Below, piece after piece: positions 8,124 to 16,551 of a stretch of 37,030 bases of DNA. How positions within the stretch are numbered: the stretch's first letter is position 1; every line of letters begins with the position of its first letter. A model generated the notes under the pieces. That model saw nothing but the letters and a program-made list of their open reading frames with translations, was not told the origin of the DNA and made no database searches. A program made the position numbers and the translations under genes. The DNA comes from Rhizobiales bacterium Ga0077530. Its GTDB lineage: Bacteria > Pseudomonadota > Alphaproteobacteria > Rhizobiales > Hyphomicrobiaceae. The stretch spans positions 1 to 37,030 of the forward strand of contig LNEA01000008.1 of the NCBI GenBank assembly GCA_001464855.1, written 5' to 3'.

Positions 8124-9788
8124 TTGCCGAAACGGTCCATTCGCAACGTTCGATGGTCGCTTTCTGCCATAGCTCCGTTTTGGGCGGCGGCAGCGGCCTA
8201 TTTCGTTGCTTGCCTCGTTTTGGGCGGCGGATCGCGCGAGGGATTTCTCGGCGATGTCGCGCTGCAGACGATGGCTGTCCCGCTTTTGCTATGGGCCGCC
8301 TGGCGATTGCTGGATGTGCCGAGAGCTCATGGCGGCGGCCGCGTTAAATGGGTCCTATTGTTGTGCTTGCTGGCGATCGCGCTTCCTGCAGCGCAACTTG
8401 TGCCCCTGCCGCCGTGGGTGTGGACGCGCCTCCCCGGTCGAACTGATTTCGAGGGCAATCTCTTAGCCGCCGGGCTTCAGACCGGATGGCTGCCGCTGAG
8501 TCTGGTGCCGCGCGCGACTTGGCTAAGCGCGCTGGCGCTGCTGCCGCCTATGACTGTCTTTCTCGCCTGCCTGCAACTCGGATATGCCGACCGGCGACGG
8601 ATGAGTATCGTCGTGCTGATCACGGGGCTCACGAGTGTTGGCGTGGGGCTACTACAGGTCGCGCAGGGCGCGTCGAGCCCACTGCGATTTTATGCTTACA
8701 CAAACACGAGTGAGGCGGTCGGTTTCTTTGCTAACCGCAACCACTATGCGGCCCTGCTCTACTGCCTTGTCCTCATGGCCGCGGTGTGGACCGTGTCCGC
8801 CGTTGGCGAATTCACTCGCGCCGGCGCGAAGCTGCGCTCTCGACGCAGCACCCCGCATTTGGTTGCGATCGTTGTTTCCCTCACTGTCGTCGTGATCCTC
8901 GTGGGGGCGCAGGCAATGGCCCGCTCGCGAGCAGGTCTTGGCCTTACGACAATTGCTCTCGTCGGGAGCTTTGCGCTTGCCTTCCTGACTTCGCCGAACG
9001 AAGCGGGTGAGGGCGCGGTTGACGGGCGTCCGGCTCGCGGCGCGGTGCGACTGCTCGGAGCGGCGGTGCTAGTCGCCATCGTCTTCTCGTCGCAGTTTGC
9101 GCTCTATCGGATTCAGGATCGGTTCACGGTGGATCCTTTGACCGATGCCCGCTTGCCATTTGCACGCAACACCATCGAAGCGGCGATTGCCTTTATGCCG
9201 TTCGGCTCGGGCATGGGGACGTTCGTGCCAGTCTATCAGGCCTTCGAGAAGGCCACGGACAACGTGGCGGATTTTTATACGAACCGCGCCCACAATGATT
9301 TTCTCGAGTTCTGGCTGGAAGCCGGGTTGGTCGCGCTCGTGGTCATGGCGCTGTTTATCGTCTGGGTGGTCGGCGTGCTTTGGCGTGTTTGGCGGCACCA
9401 GTTGGAGGGCGCGGGTCACACTGACCGTCTCTTGGCCTGCGCCGCGGGACTGATGCTGGTGCTTCTGCTCGCCCACTCAACTGTCGACTATCCGTTGCGC
9501 ACGACTGCGCTGATGTCGGTATTCGCGTGGGCTGTAGCGATGGTTATCGCGCCAATCGGTGCCCATTCGCCGCCTGCCGAAACGAAAATGGGGCGACGGG
9601 ATCATGGTGCGCGTCGATCAAGGTCGCGCACGGCAAATGCGGCCGCAGGCGATGCGGCTTTGGCCAGTGACAACCAGCCGGCCCAATCAGCGGCGCACGA
9701 AACGCCACGCTTCGATGCCGCACCGGCGCGAGAGGACTGGCCCGCGGCGTGGCGCCCCGCAACGCGGCCGCCGTCGACGGACGACTGA
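8124..9788 (+). CDS. O-antigen ligase/polymerase (Wzy_C family) membrane protein
   Basis: The product is 554 residues from a TTG at 8124, supported by GAGGGG about 8 bases upstream. It has roughly 10-12 hydrophobic spans. The FFANRNHYAALL segment (N204-Y208) and the large periplasmic loop RAHNDFLEFWLEAG (H390-D392) are the conserved signatures of the WaaL/Wzy_C superfamily, which transfers or polymerises glycans from undecaprenyl diphosphate. Family membership is clear, but polymerase versus ligase cannot be decided from sequence. Residues 481-554 after the last span form a Pro/Ala/Arg-rich, low-complexity cytoplasmic tail. The gene closes the export block and is followed by a 352-base gap. 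A second, unrelated polymerase-type protein is encoded at 28530-29966. Confidence 0.88.
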   Translation: MPKRSIRNVRWSLSAIAPFWAAAAAYFVACLVLGGGSREGFLGDVALQTMAVPLLLWAAWRLLDVPRAHGGGRVKWVLLLCLLAIALPAAQLVPLPPWVWTRLPGRTDFEGNLLAAGLQTGWLPLSLVPRATWLSALALLPPMTVFLACLQLGYADRRRMSIVVLITGLTSVGVGLLQVAQGASSPLRFYAYTNTSEAVGFFANRNHYAALLYCLVLMAAVWTVSAVGEFTRAGAKLRSRRSTPHLVAIVVSLTVVVILVGAQAMARSRAGLGLTTIALVGSFALAFLTSPNEAGEGAVDGRPARGAVRLLGAAVLVAIVFSSQFALYRIQDRFTVDPLTDARLPFARNTIEAAIAFMPFGSGMGTFVPVYQAFEKATDNVADFYTNRAHNDFLEFWLEAGLVALVVMALFIVWVVGVLWRVWRHQLEGAGHTDRLLACAAGLMLVLLLAHSTVDYPLRTTALMSVFAWAVAMVIAPIGAHSPPAETKMGRRDHGARRSRSRTANAAAGDAALASDNQPAQSAAHETPRFDAAPAREDWPAAWRPATRPPSTDD

Positions 9789-9804
9789 CGTCCTTTCGTT
9801 GTCG

Positions 9805-9860
9805 AGGAACTGCGCCGGCGCGCCCCCCGGCGAGTGTGCCGTCATAGGGCGGCAGTTCCT
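9805..9860. terminator. Inverted repeat after the ligase/polymerase gene
   Basis: AGGAACTGC (9805-9813) pairs with GCAGTTCCT (9852-9860). The next three bases, GCC at 9814-9816, pair with GGC at 9848-9850 if G9851 bulges, giving a 12-pair stem around a GC-rich loop that can fold a smaller hairpin of its own (CGCCGG/CCGGCG). It starts 16 bases after the stop. No T-run follows, so a Rho-independent terminator is uncertain; an RNA-stability or antitermination structure is the alternative. The rest of the 9789-10140 gap is AT-richer and holds a weak promoter candidate. Confidence 0.4.
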
Positions 9861-10047
9861 TCGTTCGGACGGTTATCTAAGCGCGTGGTTTGAAAGGGAA
9901 CTTCCCGGTAGAGGCAAAACGGGGCAACAAAAAGGCTGAAAACCCGGGCTGCTCGGCGGAAAGACTTCTGCTTCCAAAATGCACTTGAGGCCTGATAATT
10001 AAGCAAATTTTTCATTCAAAGCGCTGTGGATAACCGGCCTGTTTGTG

Positions 10048-10076
10048 TTGACGGTGTGGCGCCCGTCCGAGATGTT
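10048..10076 (+). promoter_or_regulatory. Weak sigma-70-like promoter candidate
   Basis: TTGACG at 10048-10053 is followed after 17 bases by GATGTT at 10071-10076. It lies 65 bases upstream of the phosphotransferase start in the AT-rich half of the 352-base gap. The -35 is good, but the -10 matches poorly. It is supported mainly by its position at a break between gene blocks. Confidence 0.22.
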
Positions 10077-10140
10077 AACCTTAACGAATTGAAAAAGCAT
10101 TTTTTCTGGAATCAGTGCGGACTCTGAGTGGGGCGGTGGG

Positions 10141-11688
10141 TTGGCCACCGTGGTGGGTATGTACATTTTAAAAAGCCAGAGAGCTCTGGTCGTCGACTTA
10201 TTCATTGTCGGCATGGCCTCAATCGCCGCCCTGGTGCTGCGCGAGAATTTTGCGATCGACTCCGGGCAGTGGCTATCCTTTGTTCCATATCTCTGCATTA
10301 CGCTCGCCGTTGCCGCGCCAATTTTGGTCGTCTTCCGGCTCAATCGCTCCATATGGCGGTTCAGTGGTCTTGCTGATTATGTGCGTGCGGTCGCCGCGAC
10401 GGCGCTGATCGTCATCGCTGCAGTGGCGATCGGGTTTGTGGTCAATCGACTTGACGGCGTGGCCAGATCCCTGCCGATCCTGCAAGCCATGGTCATGGCG
10501 GTTGGATTGGTCGGCGCCAGGGTTCTCTTGAGGGTGCTGCATGATCGGCGCCGACGCGCTGACCGGCCTGACGTCGTGTCGCTACCCTCCGCGAACGATA
10601 CGGTACTGTTGTTGGGTTGGGGCAGCGTCACGGAACTGTTCCTCCGCTCGGCGGCCGAATATGGCAACGGCGCGGTGCAAATTGCCGGCATTCTGTCCCC
10701 CAACGCGCGCCACGTCGGGCGACTGGTGCAGTCGACTCGCGTGCTGGGTACGCCGGAAACGATTGCTGAGGTCATCGCCGAACTGGACGTTCACGGTATC
10801 CACGTCGGCCGGGTGGTGATTGCGACTCCCTTTGACCGCCTGTCCGATGCGGCGCGGCAGATACTGCTCGATCTCGAGGGAAAGACGGATGTCCGTCTCG
10901 ATTTCTTCGCCGAGCGCTTGTTTGGCTCGCCAGATACCGCAAGCTACAGCGCTGAGAAGCAAAGTGCGGTTAGCCAGAGCATAAGCGAAGGGCCCCGGAG
11001 CGATGAATTCGGGATCAGCGACCAGGAAATCAAGCGCCTTCTTGGCCGCCCGTACTGGCGCCTCAAGCGCGCGATCGATGCGGCTGTTGCGCTGATTTTG
11101 CTGGTAGTTCTTCTGCCGGTGATACTGCTGGTTGCTTTCGTTGTGGCGTTGGATGTCGGTCTCCCGGTCCTCTTTGTGCAGCAACGGCCCGGACTGCGCG
11201 GCGCGAGATTCAATCTGTACAAATTCCGCACGATGGGTGCCTCGCACAGCATGAGCGGCGAGAGAATTCCGGATTCAGGTCGCGTATCGAAGGTGGGCGC
11301 ACTCTTGCGTCGCACGCGCCTCGATGAATTACCTCAGCTGTTCAACATCCTTATCGGCGATATGTCCTTCGTCGGCCCGCGTCCATTGGTGGCGCGCGAG
11401 CAATCGGCCGACATTCTGGTCCGCTTACTTGTCCAGCCGGGCCTTACTGGATGGGCACAGGTGCGTGGAGGACGAGACGTTTCGGTGGCCGACAAAACGG
11501 CGCTCGATGTGTGGTACGTGCGCCATGCATCGTTGATGCTTGATCTCAAAATTATCGCGGCGACCGTGCCAATGGTCGTGTTCGGGGAGCGCGTTGATCG
11601 CGACGCCGTCGGTATGGCATGGCGCGAGCTGCGTAAACTCGATGTGCGTCCGGCGATGGCCGAGTCAGGCGGCGGCGCGGCGTCCTGA
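10141..11688 (+). CDS. Polyprenyl-phosphate sugar-1-phosphate transferase (initiating enzyme)
   Basis: The product is 515 residues from a TTG at 10141; an ATG at 10159 is the alternative start and would remove six residues. Four N-terminal membrane spans are followed by a Rossmann-like segment (TVLLLGWGSVTELFL onwards) and a C-terminal bacterial sugar transferase domain beginning YWRLKRAIDAAVALILLVVL. That catalytic domain has QQRPGLRG, FNLYKFRTM, LDELPQLFNILIGDMSFVGP with the Asp-Glu dyad at D395-E396, and QPGLTGWAQV. This is the WbaP/WcaJ/ExoY-type phosphoglycosyl transferase architecture. It moves a hexose-1-phosphate from a nucleotide sugar to undecaprenyl phosphate at the cytoplasmic face and starts each repeat unit. 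The sugar (glucose or galactose most often) cannot be fixed from sequence. It stands as the first gene after a promoter-like gap. Confidence 0.93.
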   Translation: MATVVGMYILKSQRALVVDLFIVGMASIAALVLRENFAIDSGQWLSFVPYLCITLAVAAPILVVFRLNRSIWRFSGLADYVRAVAATALIVIAAVAIGFVVNRLDGVARSLPILQAMVMAVGLVGARVLLRVLHDRRRRADRPDVVSLPSANDTVLLLGWGSVTELFLRSAAEYGNGAVQIAGILSPNARHVGRLVQSTRVLGTPETIAEVIAELDVHGIHVGRVVIATPFDRLSDAARQILLDLEGKTDVRLDFFAERLFGSPDTASYSAEKQSAVSQSISEGPRSDEFGISDQEIKRLLGRPYWRLKRAIDAAVALILLVVLLPVILLVAFVVALDVGLPVLFVQQRPGLRGARFNLYKFRTMGASHSMSGERIPDSGRVSKVGALLRRTRLDELPQLFNILIGDMSFVGPRPLVAREQSADILVRLLVQPGLTGWAQVRGGRDVSVADKTALDVWYVRHASLMLDLKIIAATVPMVVFGERVDRDAVGMAWRELRKLDVRPAMAESGGGAAS

Positions 11689-11975
11689 TGTTGTTCCGTT
11701 TTCGGTGGGACGTCGAGTACGGCCAGCGCCTGCGAATGGCTGCCAATAGACCGAAAAAGCACAAGCCTGCCTGTCTCTCTTTGCGACGCGGACTGGCGGC
11801 TTGAAGGCCAGCCACGATCGGGACAAACTTGAGATATCGGCCGCGAAGTCGCCCTTCGCCTCCACCGGCCGAGGTTGAAGATCTAGGGTTGCCGAGGACT
11901 GAGCCCGGAAAACGGTGTCATTCCAGGTAACTATATGTGCGGTCAATGCCGCCGGATGACGTGCAGACGTCTGGT

Positions 11976-11997
11976 TTCGGGTGTTCGTTCACCCGAA
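11976..11997. promoter_or_regulatory. Perfect hairpin in leader of UDP-glucuronate decarboxylase gene
   Basis: TTCGGGTG (11976-11983) and CACCCGAA (11990-11997) form an 8-pair perfect stem with a 6-base loop TTCGTT, ending 48 bases upstream of the ATG. No T-run follows. A second small hairpin, GCGAAG/CTTCGC, lies at 11843-11859 in the same 357-base gap (11689-12045), which otherwise holds no gene I can support. It is probably a leader or processing structure. Confidence 0.45.
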
Positions 11998-11999
11998 GT

Positions 12000-12010
12000 G
12001 CGGTAGCTTT
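12000..12010 (+). promoter_or_regulatory. ops/JUMPstart-like element (GCGGTAGC core)
   Basis: The bases GCGGTAGC at 12000-12007 match the core of the enterobacterial ops element (GGCGGTAGCGTG), where RfaH is recruited to paused polymerase; flanking positions match only in part. It sits directly after a hairpin in a gene leader of a locus that encodes its own NusG paralogue. An 8-base match is expected about once by chance in a window of this size counting both strands, so only the context gives it weight. Confidence 0.22.
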
Positions 12011-12045
12011 GCTCTCGACAGCTCGCATGTCGGAGAATTGATAGG

Positions 12046-13059
12046 ATGTCCATGGCCGTCGATAGCACTGCAAGTCGGGTTACTTCGCGCAAAACGATTC
12101 TGATCACCGGCGGCGCCGGATTCCTCGGATCTCATCTCTGCGATCGGTTGATTGCGGAAGGTCATGACGTCATTTGCCTCGACAACTTTTTCACGGGGTC
12201 GAAGCAGAATGTTGAGCACCTGATCTCGCATCCGCGCTTCGAACTCTTGCGCCATGACGTCACGTTCCCGCTCTACATCGAAGTCGATGAGATTTACAAC
12301 CTCGCCTGTCCGGCCTCGCCCATTCACTACCAGCATGATCCCGTCCAGACGACCAAGACCAGCGTGCACGGTGCGATCAATATGCTGGGGCTCGCCAAGC
12401 GACTTAAGTGCAAGGTTTTCCAGGCCTCGACATCGGAGGTCTACGGCGATCCATCGGTTCACCCGCAGACCGAGGATTACTGGGGCAACGTCAATCCGAT
12501 TGGACCGCGCTCGTGCTACGACGAGGGCAAGCGATGCGCTGAGACGCTATTTTTTGACTACCATCGCCAGCACAAACTCGACATCAAGGTCGCGCGGATC
12601 TTCAATACCTACGGTCCGCGGATGCATCCCAATGACGGTCGCGTCGTTTCCAACTTCGTGGTCCAGGCGTTGCGGGGCGAGCCGATCACGATCTACGGCG
12701 ATGGCAGTCAGACCCGCGCCTTCTGCTATGTCGATGATCTGATCGAGGGCTTCATCCGGTTGATGGCGAGCCCGGCTGATGTGACCGGTCCGATCAACCT
12801 CGGCAATCCCGGCGAATTCACGATTCGCGAACTGGCCGAGATGACGATCGAGATGATTGGTTCGAAATCGTCTCTGACGTTCTTGCCGTTGCCGCAGGAC
12901 GATCCCAAGCAACGTCGCCCTGACATCACACTGGCCGAGAAGCATCTCGACTGGCGGCCGCGTGTCGCGCTAGCGGACGGCTTGCGCCAGACCATCACCT
13001 ACTTCGATCGTCTGATGTCCAACAGTGCTCCGACCAAAATGGCAGGCCGCAAGGCATGA
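12046..13059 (+). CDS. UDP-glucuronic acid decarboxylase (UDP-xylose synthase)
   Basis: The product is 337 residues from the ATG at 12046, with GGAG about 10 bases upstream. It is an extended short-chain dehydrogenase with the NAD-binding GGAGFLGSH loop (residues 22-30) and catalytic Tyr/Lys in SCYDEGKR (Y158, K162). UXS-specific stretches are present, such as [22 protein letters not shown] and [15 protein letters not shown]. It oxidises UDP-glucuronate at C4, decarboxylates it, and reduces the intermediate to UDP-xylose in the cytoplasm. Length and motifs match the soluble bacterial/eukaryotic UXS group closely. It implies that the polymer contains xylose, or that UDP-xylose feeds another path. 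UDP-glucose dehydrogenase, which would supply the substrate, is not in the window. Confidence 0.95.
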   Translation: MSMAVDSTASRVTSRKTILITGGAGFLGSHLCDRLIAEGHDVICLDNFFTGSKQNVEHLISHPRFELLRHDVTFPLYIEVDEIYNLACPASPIHYQHDPVQTTKTSVHGAINMLGLAKRLKCKVFQASTSEVYGDPSVHPQTEDYWGNVNPIGPRSCYDEGKRCAETLFFDYHRQHKLDIKVARIFNTYGPRMHPNDGRVVSNFVVQALRGEPITIYGDGSQTRAFCYVDDLIEGFIRLMASPADVTGPINLGNPGEFTIRELAEMTIEMIGSKSSLTFLPLPQDDPKQRRPDITLAEKHLDWRPRVALADGLRQTITYFDRLMSNSAPTKMAGRKA

Positions 13060-13116
13060 GCGACGGTGGTGATCGCTCGTATGCTTACGGCGACAGGCCT
13101 CACTGCTGCGAGTTGA

Positions 13117-14229
13117 GTGACGCCCGCGTGTACTGCTGCCTTGAAGCCAAAGCTCAGCGACGTGGTTTTTCCAGCTAGACCTTCGAGAGTAGAGGCGGGT
13201 GGCCGTCCGCCTCGGGTGCGCGTCTACCTGGTGACGTATCGGCGCCCGCTGATGCTGAGGCGGGCGCTGAAAAGTCTTTGTGAGCAACGGTTCGCCGATT
13301 GGATCTGCGAACTTCACAACGACGCGCCCGACGATGACAGTTGCCGGCAGCTTGTCGACGAGATCGGCGACCCGAGAATTGTCCTCTTTGATCACCCAAC
13401 CAACTTCGGCGCCGTCGAGACGTTCAACCTCTGCTGGAAGCCGATCCCCAATGAATTCATGTCGATCCTCGAGGACGATAACTGGTGGGAGCCCGATTTT
13501 CTCGAGACCATGATTGGCATTCTGGAAGCGCACCCCGAGGTCGATGTCGCATGGTCGAATATGGTGCGCTGGCAGGAGGGGCCTAACAATCAATGGACCC
13601 CCGATGGCACGATCTGGAGCAAGTCCGGGCCACCACTCGAATTTTTCGATGTATTGCAGCCTCGGCAAATGATGGAGGCGCTGCACTCGCAGGGCGCCAT
13701 GCTCGTGCGCGCCAATGGGCCCCACATGACCCGTCATCCGGACGCAACGCCGGACTTCATGATGGATGCTGTGAAGGAGCGCTATATGCGACGCCCGTTG
13801 GTTCTCCACCGTCGGCCGCTCGCGAACTTTGCTCTGACGTTGACGACCGGCCGCAACGAAACGTTGGTGGAGAAGGTCGGCGGTCAGGCGCTTCTCGCCA
13901 AGGATTTCCTTGCCACCAGCAACGTGTCTCCCGCTTTTCTTCGACGAGCGTGGGAACACGATTGGCTGACGGGGCGGTATGCGCGGCGCGCGATCATCGT
14001 CGCCAGTCTGCTGTTGGGTCGTGCATTGACACTTGTTCGCGTCGTGTGGGGCCACGAACTCCTGATGTGCGCGCTATGGTTCCTCCGGCATCCGCTGCTG
14101 ACCCTCGGAGTCTTCAAGTATGTTCGAAACGACAAGCAGATATCGGCGTTCTTGGCCGCCGCTGCAGGCGAGCGCGATGTGCCGACAGCATCGACGGCTG
14201 GCCCCATGCGTGCGCAGGCCGCTGAGTAG
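13117..14229 (+). CDS. Family 2-type glycosyltransferase
   Basis: The product is 370 residues from a GTG at 13117; there is no strong ribosome binding site, and a start nearer the conserved RVRVYLVTYRRP strand is possible. The N-terminal GT-A fold has the VYLVTYRRPLMLRRALKSL opening, a HNDAPDDD loop in place of the usual DDGS, and an acidic SILEDDNWWEPDF metal-binding motif. The C-terminal third has a hydrophobic helix around ALTLVRVVWGHELLMCAL that may touch the membrane. It should add one sugar to the growing lipid-linked repeat in the cytoplasm; donor and acceptor are unknown. It is located between the UDP-xylose synthase gene and the ABC exporter genes. Confidence 0.8.
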   Translation: MTPACTAALKPKLSDVVFPARPSRVEAGGRPPRVRVYLVTYRRPLMLRRALKSLCEQRFADWICELHNDAPDDDSCRQLVDEIGDPRIVLFDHPTNFGAVETFNLCWKPIPNEFMSILEDDNWWEPDFLETMIGILEAHPEVDVAWSNMVRWQEGPNNQWTPDGTIWSKSGPPLEFFDVLQPRQMMEALHSQGAMLVRANGPHMTRHPDATPDFMMDAVKERYMRRPLVLHRRPLANFALTLTTGRNETLVEKVGGQALLAKDFLATSNVSPAFLRRAWEHDWLTGRYARRAIIVASLLLGRALTLVRVVWGHELLMCALWFLRHPLLTLGVFKYVRNDKQISAFLAAAAGERDVPTASTAGPMRAQAAE

Positions 14230-14276
14230 AGTCTGTTGAGATATTTGGACCGTTCTCTATTGGCGCGCACTGCATA

Positions 14277-15173
14277 GTGCAGGATTTAGCACCAATCCAG
14301 GTCGAGCAGTCGCCTAGCGCGGCGCAGCCATCAGAGGCCACCGCTGCAGGCGAACGGGTGATCGTCCTTGAGGCAGGCAGGGCCGAGAGGAACTACTGGT
14401 CCGATCTCTGGCACTACCGCGAGCTCTTCGCCATCCTTGCGTGGCGCGATATCGCGGTGCGCTACAAGCAAACGGTGATCGGCATCGCTTGGGCGGTCGT
14501 GCGGCCGGTGCTGACGATGATCATCTTCACGATCATTTTCGGCCAGCTCGCAAAGCTGCCCAGCGACGGCGGTGTGCCCTACCCCGTTCTCGTATTCGTC
14601 GGCATGCTGCCGTGGTTCCTGTTCTCCGGCATTCTGTCCGAGGCATCGAACAGCCTCATCAGCAACACCAACCTGATCAGCAAAGTGTACTTCCCGCGCC
14701 TGATCATCCCGACGTCGACGTGCGCGGTGGCGCTGGTCGATTTCGCGATCAATTTCGCGATCCTGTTTGTCATCATGGCTTGGTACGGCGTCATGCCGAA
14801 TTGGCAGATCATCTTCCTACCGGCATTTGTCGTTCTAGCTGTGCTCGCCAGCCTCGGTCCTGCCCTTTGGATCACGGCGTTGAACGTCAAATATCGGGAC
14901 TTCCGCTACATCATCCCCTTCATCGTGCAGTTCGGGCTCTACGTTTCGCCGGTCGGCTTCTCGAGTGCCGTCATCCCGGAGGCCTGGCGCTTCTGGTACA
15001 GCCTCAATCCGGTCGTCGGCGTTATTGATGGGTTCCGGTGGTGCCTGCTCGGCGGCGAAAGTCGGCTCTACATGCCGGGCTTTGTCCTCAGCCTCGGCGT
15101 CGTCGCGTTCTTCCTGTGGTTCGGCATCCGCCACTTCCGGCGCACCGAGCGCACGTTCGCGGATCTGATTTGA
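14277..15173 (+). CDS. Wzm-type ABC-2 polysaccharide exporter permease
   Basis: The product is 298 residues from a GTG at 14277. After a cytoplasmic N-terminus come RELFAILAWRDIAVRYKQTV and IGIAWAVVRPVLTMIIFTII, the hallmark opening of Wzm/KpsM/TagG ABC-2 permeases. About six spans follow, with the conserved ALNVKYRDFRY loop and YVSPVGFS segment. It forms the membrane channel for export of a finished lipid-linked glycan, powered by the ATPase encoded next; the stop and the ATG of that gene share one base (TGATG). ABC export normally replaces Wzx/Wzy polymerisation, so its presence beside Wza/Wzc and polymerase-type proteins is unusual. Confidence 0.93.
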   Translation: MQDLAPIQVEQSPSAAQPSEATAAGERVIVLEAGRAERNYWSDLWHYRELFAILAWRDIAVRYKQTVIGIAWAVVRPVLTMIIFTIIFGQLAKLPSDGGVPYPVLVFVGMLPWFLFSGILSEASNSLISNTNLISKVYFPRLIIPTSTCAVALVDFAINFAILFVIMAWYGVMPNWQIIFLPAFVVLAVLASLGPALWITALNVKYRDFRYIIPFIVQFGLYVSPVGFSSAVIPEAWRFWYSLNPVVGVIDGFRWCLLGGESRLYMPGFVLSLGVVAFFLWFGIRHFRRTERTFADLI

Positions 15174-16462
15174 TGACGGACGTCGTCCTCAGAGCGGAAA
15201 GCCTCTCCAAGAAATACCTGATCGGGCACGAGACGAAGCGCGAGCAGTATACCGCGCTCCGCGATGTCATCGGCCGCACCGCTAGAGATCTGGCGAGATC
15301 GGCGAGCGATATGTTTCGCGGCCGTCAGCTTGTCGTCGGCGACGAGATCGAAGAGCACTGGGCCCTGAAGGATGTCAATTTCGAGATCAAGCGCGGTGAG
15401 GTCGTCGGGATCATCGGGCGCAACGGCGCGGGCAAGTCGACGCTGCTCAAGATCCTGTCGCGCATCACCGAGCCGACCGAGGGGCGCGTCACGATCAAAG
15501 GGCGTGTCGCCAGCCTCCTCGAAGTGGGGACTGGCTTTCACCCCGAGCTGACGGGGCGCGAGAATATCTTTCTCAACGGCGCCATCCTCGGCATGACGCG
15601 CGCGGAGATCCGGAGGAAGTTCGACGAAATCGTCGATTTCGCCGACATCGAGAAATTCCTCGATACGCCCGTCAAACGCTACTCGAGCGGTATGTACGTG
15701 CGCCTCGCCTTCGCCGTCGCCGCACATTTGGAGCCGGAGATTTTGATTGTCGACGAAGTGCTCGCGGTCGGCGACGCGGAGTTCCAGAAAAAGTGCCTCG
15801 GCAAGATGCGCGACGTCGCCGGCCACGGCCGGACCGTGCTGTTCGTCAGTCATAATATGAGCGCGGTGAGGCAGTTGTGCGGGCGTGCGCACCTGTTGCG
15901 CAATGGCACATTGGTCATGGATGGTACGCCCGATCTTGTATTGCCGTACTATCTCGGCCAAGGCGACGCAGGCCTCTCAATGGGTGGCGATCTCTCCACC
16001 GCGCACAGGTCTGGTAGTGGTGAGTTGAGATTTATTCGCGTGACTATTGTCGATGAGAATGGTCAGCACTTGGAAATGCCGATTGCCGGCCGACCATGTT
16101 GCTTCATCATGGAGATTGGAGGCAATGGGAAGAGAGGTGCAGCACGTGCTGGACTCTGTCTCAGCGATACGCTTGGCCGTCCGCTTATAAATTTCGCGTC
16201 GGATGCCACCAGTGACGAGAAGGTGCTCGTCGGTTCGGGTGATCGCCTAGTCTGCACTGTCGATAGGATGCCGTTGACCGAAGGCCGATACGGACTTTCA
16301 CCGTTCTTGGAAGTGGACGGAGTAATCGAAGACTGTATCGAAGAGGGATTGTTTATTCAGATCGCCGATGGGTCATTTTTCGGCACGATGCGCAACGCGC
16401 CGGATGGCTGGAATGGGCGAGCAGTTCTTGTCGACCACGCGTGGTCGGTGGTGACGTCATGA
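15173..16462 (+). CDS. Wzt-type ABC exporter ATPase with C-terminal carbohydrate-binding domain
   Basis: The product is 429 residues from the ATG at 15173. The N-terminal 250 residues are a canonical polysaccharide-export ATPase: Walker A GRNGAGKST (residues 82-90), signature YSSGM (170-174), Walker B LIVDE (D194, E195) and H-loop FVSHN. The segment from about 265 to 429 matches the position and beta-rich character of the Wzt_C domain (LRFIRVTIVDENGQHLEMPI), which in O9a-type systems recognises the capped end of the glycan. The ATPase part is GC-rich and the C-terminal part clearly less so (26 of 60 G+C at 16021-16080 against 40 of 60 at 15421-15480). That suggests replacement of the specificity domain by recombination. 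Confidence 0.93.
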   Translation: MTDVVLRAESLSKKYLIGHETKREQYTALRDVIGRTARDLARSASDMFRGRQLVVGDEIEEHWALKDVNFEIKRGEVVGIIGRNGAGKSTLLKILSRITEPTEGRVTIKGRVASLLEVGTGFHPELTGRENIFLNGAILGMTRAEIRRKFDEIVDFADIEKFLDTPVKRYSSGMYVRLAFAVAAHLEPEILIVDEVLAVGDAEFQKKCLGKMRDVAGHGRTVLFVSHNMSAVRQLCGRAHLLRNGTLVMDGTPDLVLPYYLGQGDAGLSMGGDLSTAHRSGSGELRFIRVTIVDENGQHLEMPIAGRPCCFIMEIGGNGKRGAARAGLCLSDTLGRPLINFASDATSDEKVLVGSGDRLVCTVDRMPLTEGRYGLSPFLEVDGVIEDCIEEGLFIQIADGSFFGTMRNAPDGWNGRAVLVDHAWSVVTS

Positions 16463-16551
16463 GATTTGGCGAGGTGCGAGGAGCACTCGTCGCGCGGCTG
16501 CAGCTTGCAGAACTTTCCCGTAACGATCGTCGCTATCGGCTAAAGGCATGA
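16459..16551 (+). CDS. 30-residue frame bridging wzt and the next glycosyltransferase
   Basis: An ATG at 16459 overlaps the wzt stop as ATGA. The 30-codon frame then ends in a TGA that overlaps the ATG of the next gene, again as ATGA (16548-16551). The peptide (MRFGEVRGALVARLQLAELS and a basic tail RNDRRYRLKA) would be an amphipathic, positively charged helix. Coupling at both ends argues for translation. It may be a real micropeptide, a coupling device only, or the fused ends of a gene whose middle was deleted. No family recognised. Confidence 0.35.
   Translation: MRFGEVRGALVARLQLAELSRNDRRYRLKA

Noticed and set aside
10582-11247. Long minus-strand frame opposite the phosphotransferase gene
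   Set aside because: It is antisense to a clearly functional conserved gene and its product resembles no protein.
12000-12010. Confident assignment of a true RfaH ops site
   Set aside because: Only the 8-base core matches and that is expected about once by chance in both strands of this window, so it is kept as a weak candidate only.
12970-14055. 361-codon minus-strand frame opposite the first GT2 gene
   Set aside because: Length comes from GC-rich codon structure; it is His/Arg/Pro-rich and contains no recognisable fold, while the plus strand encodes a GT-A protein.
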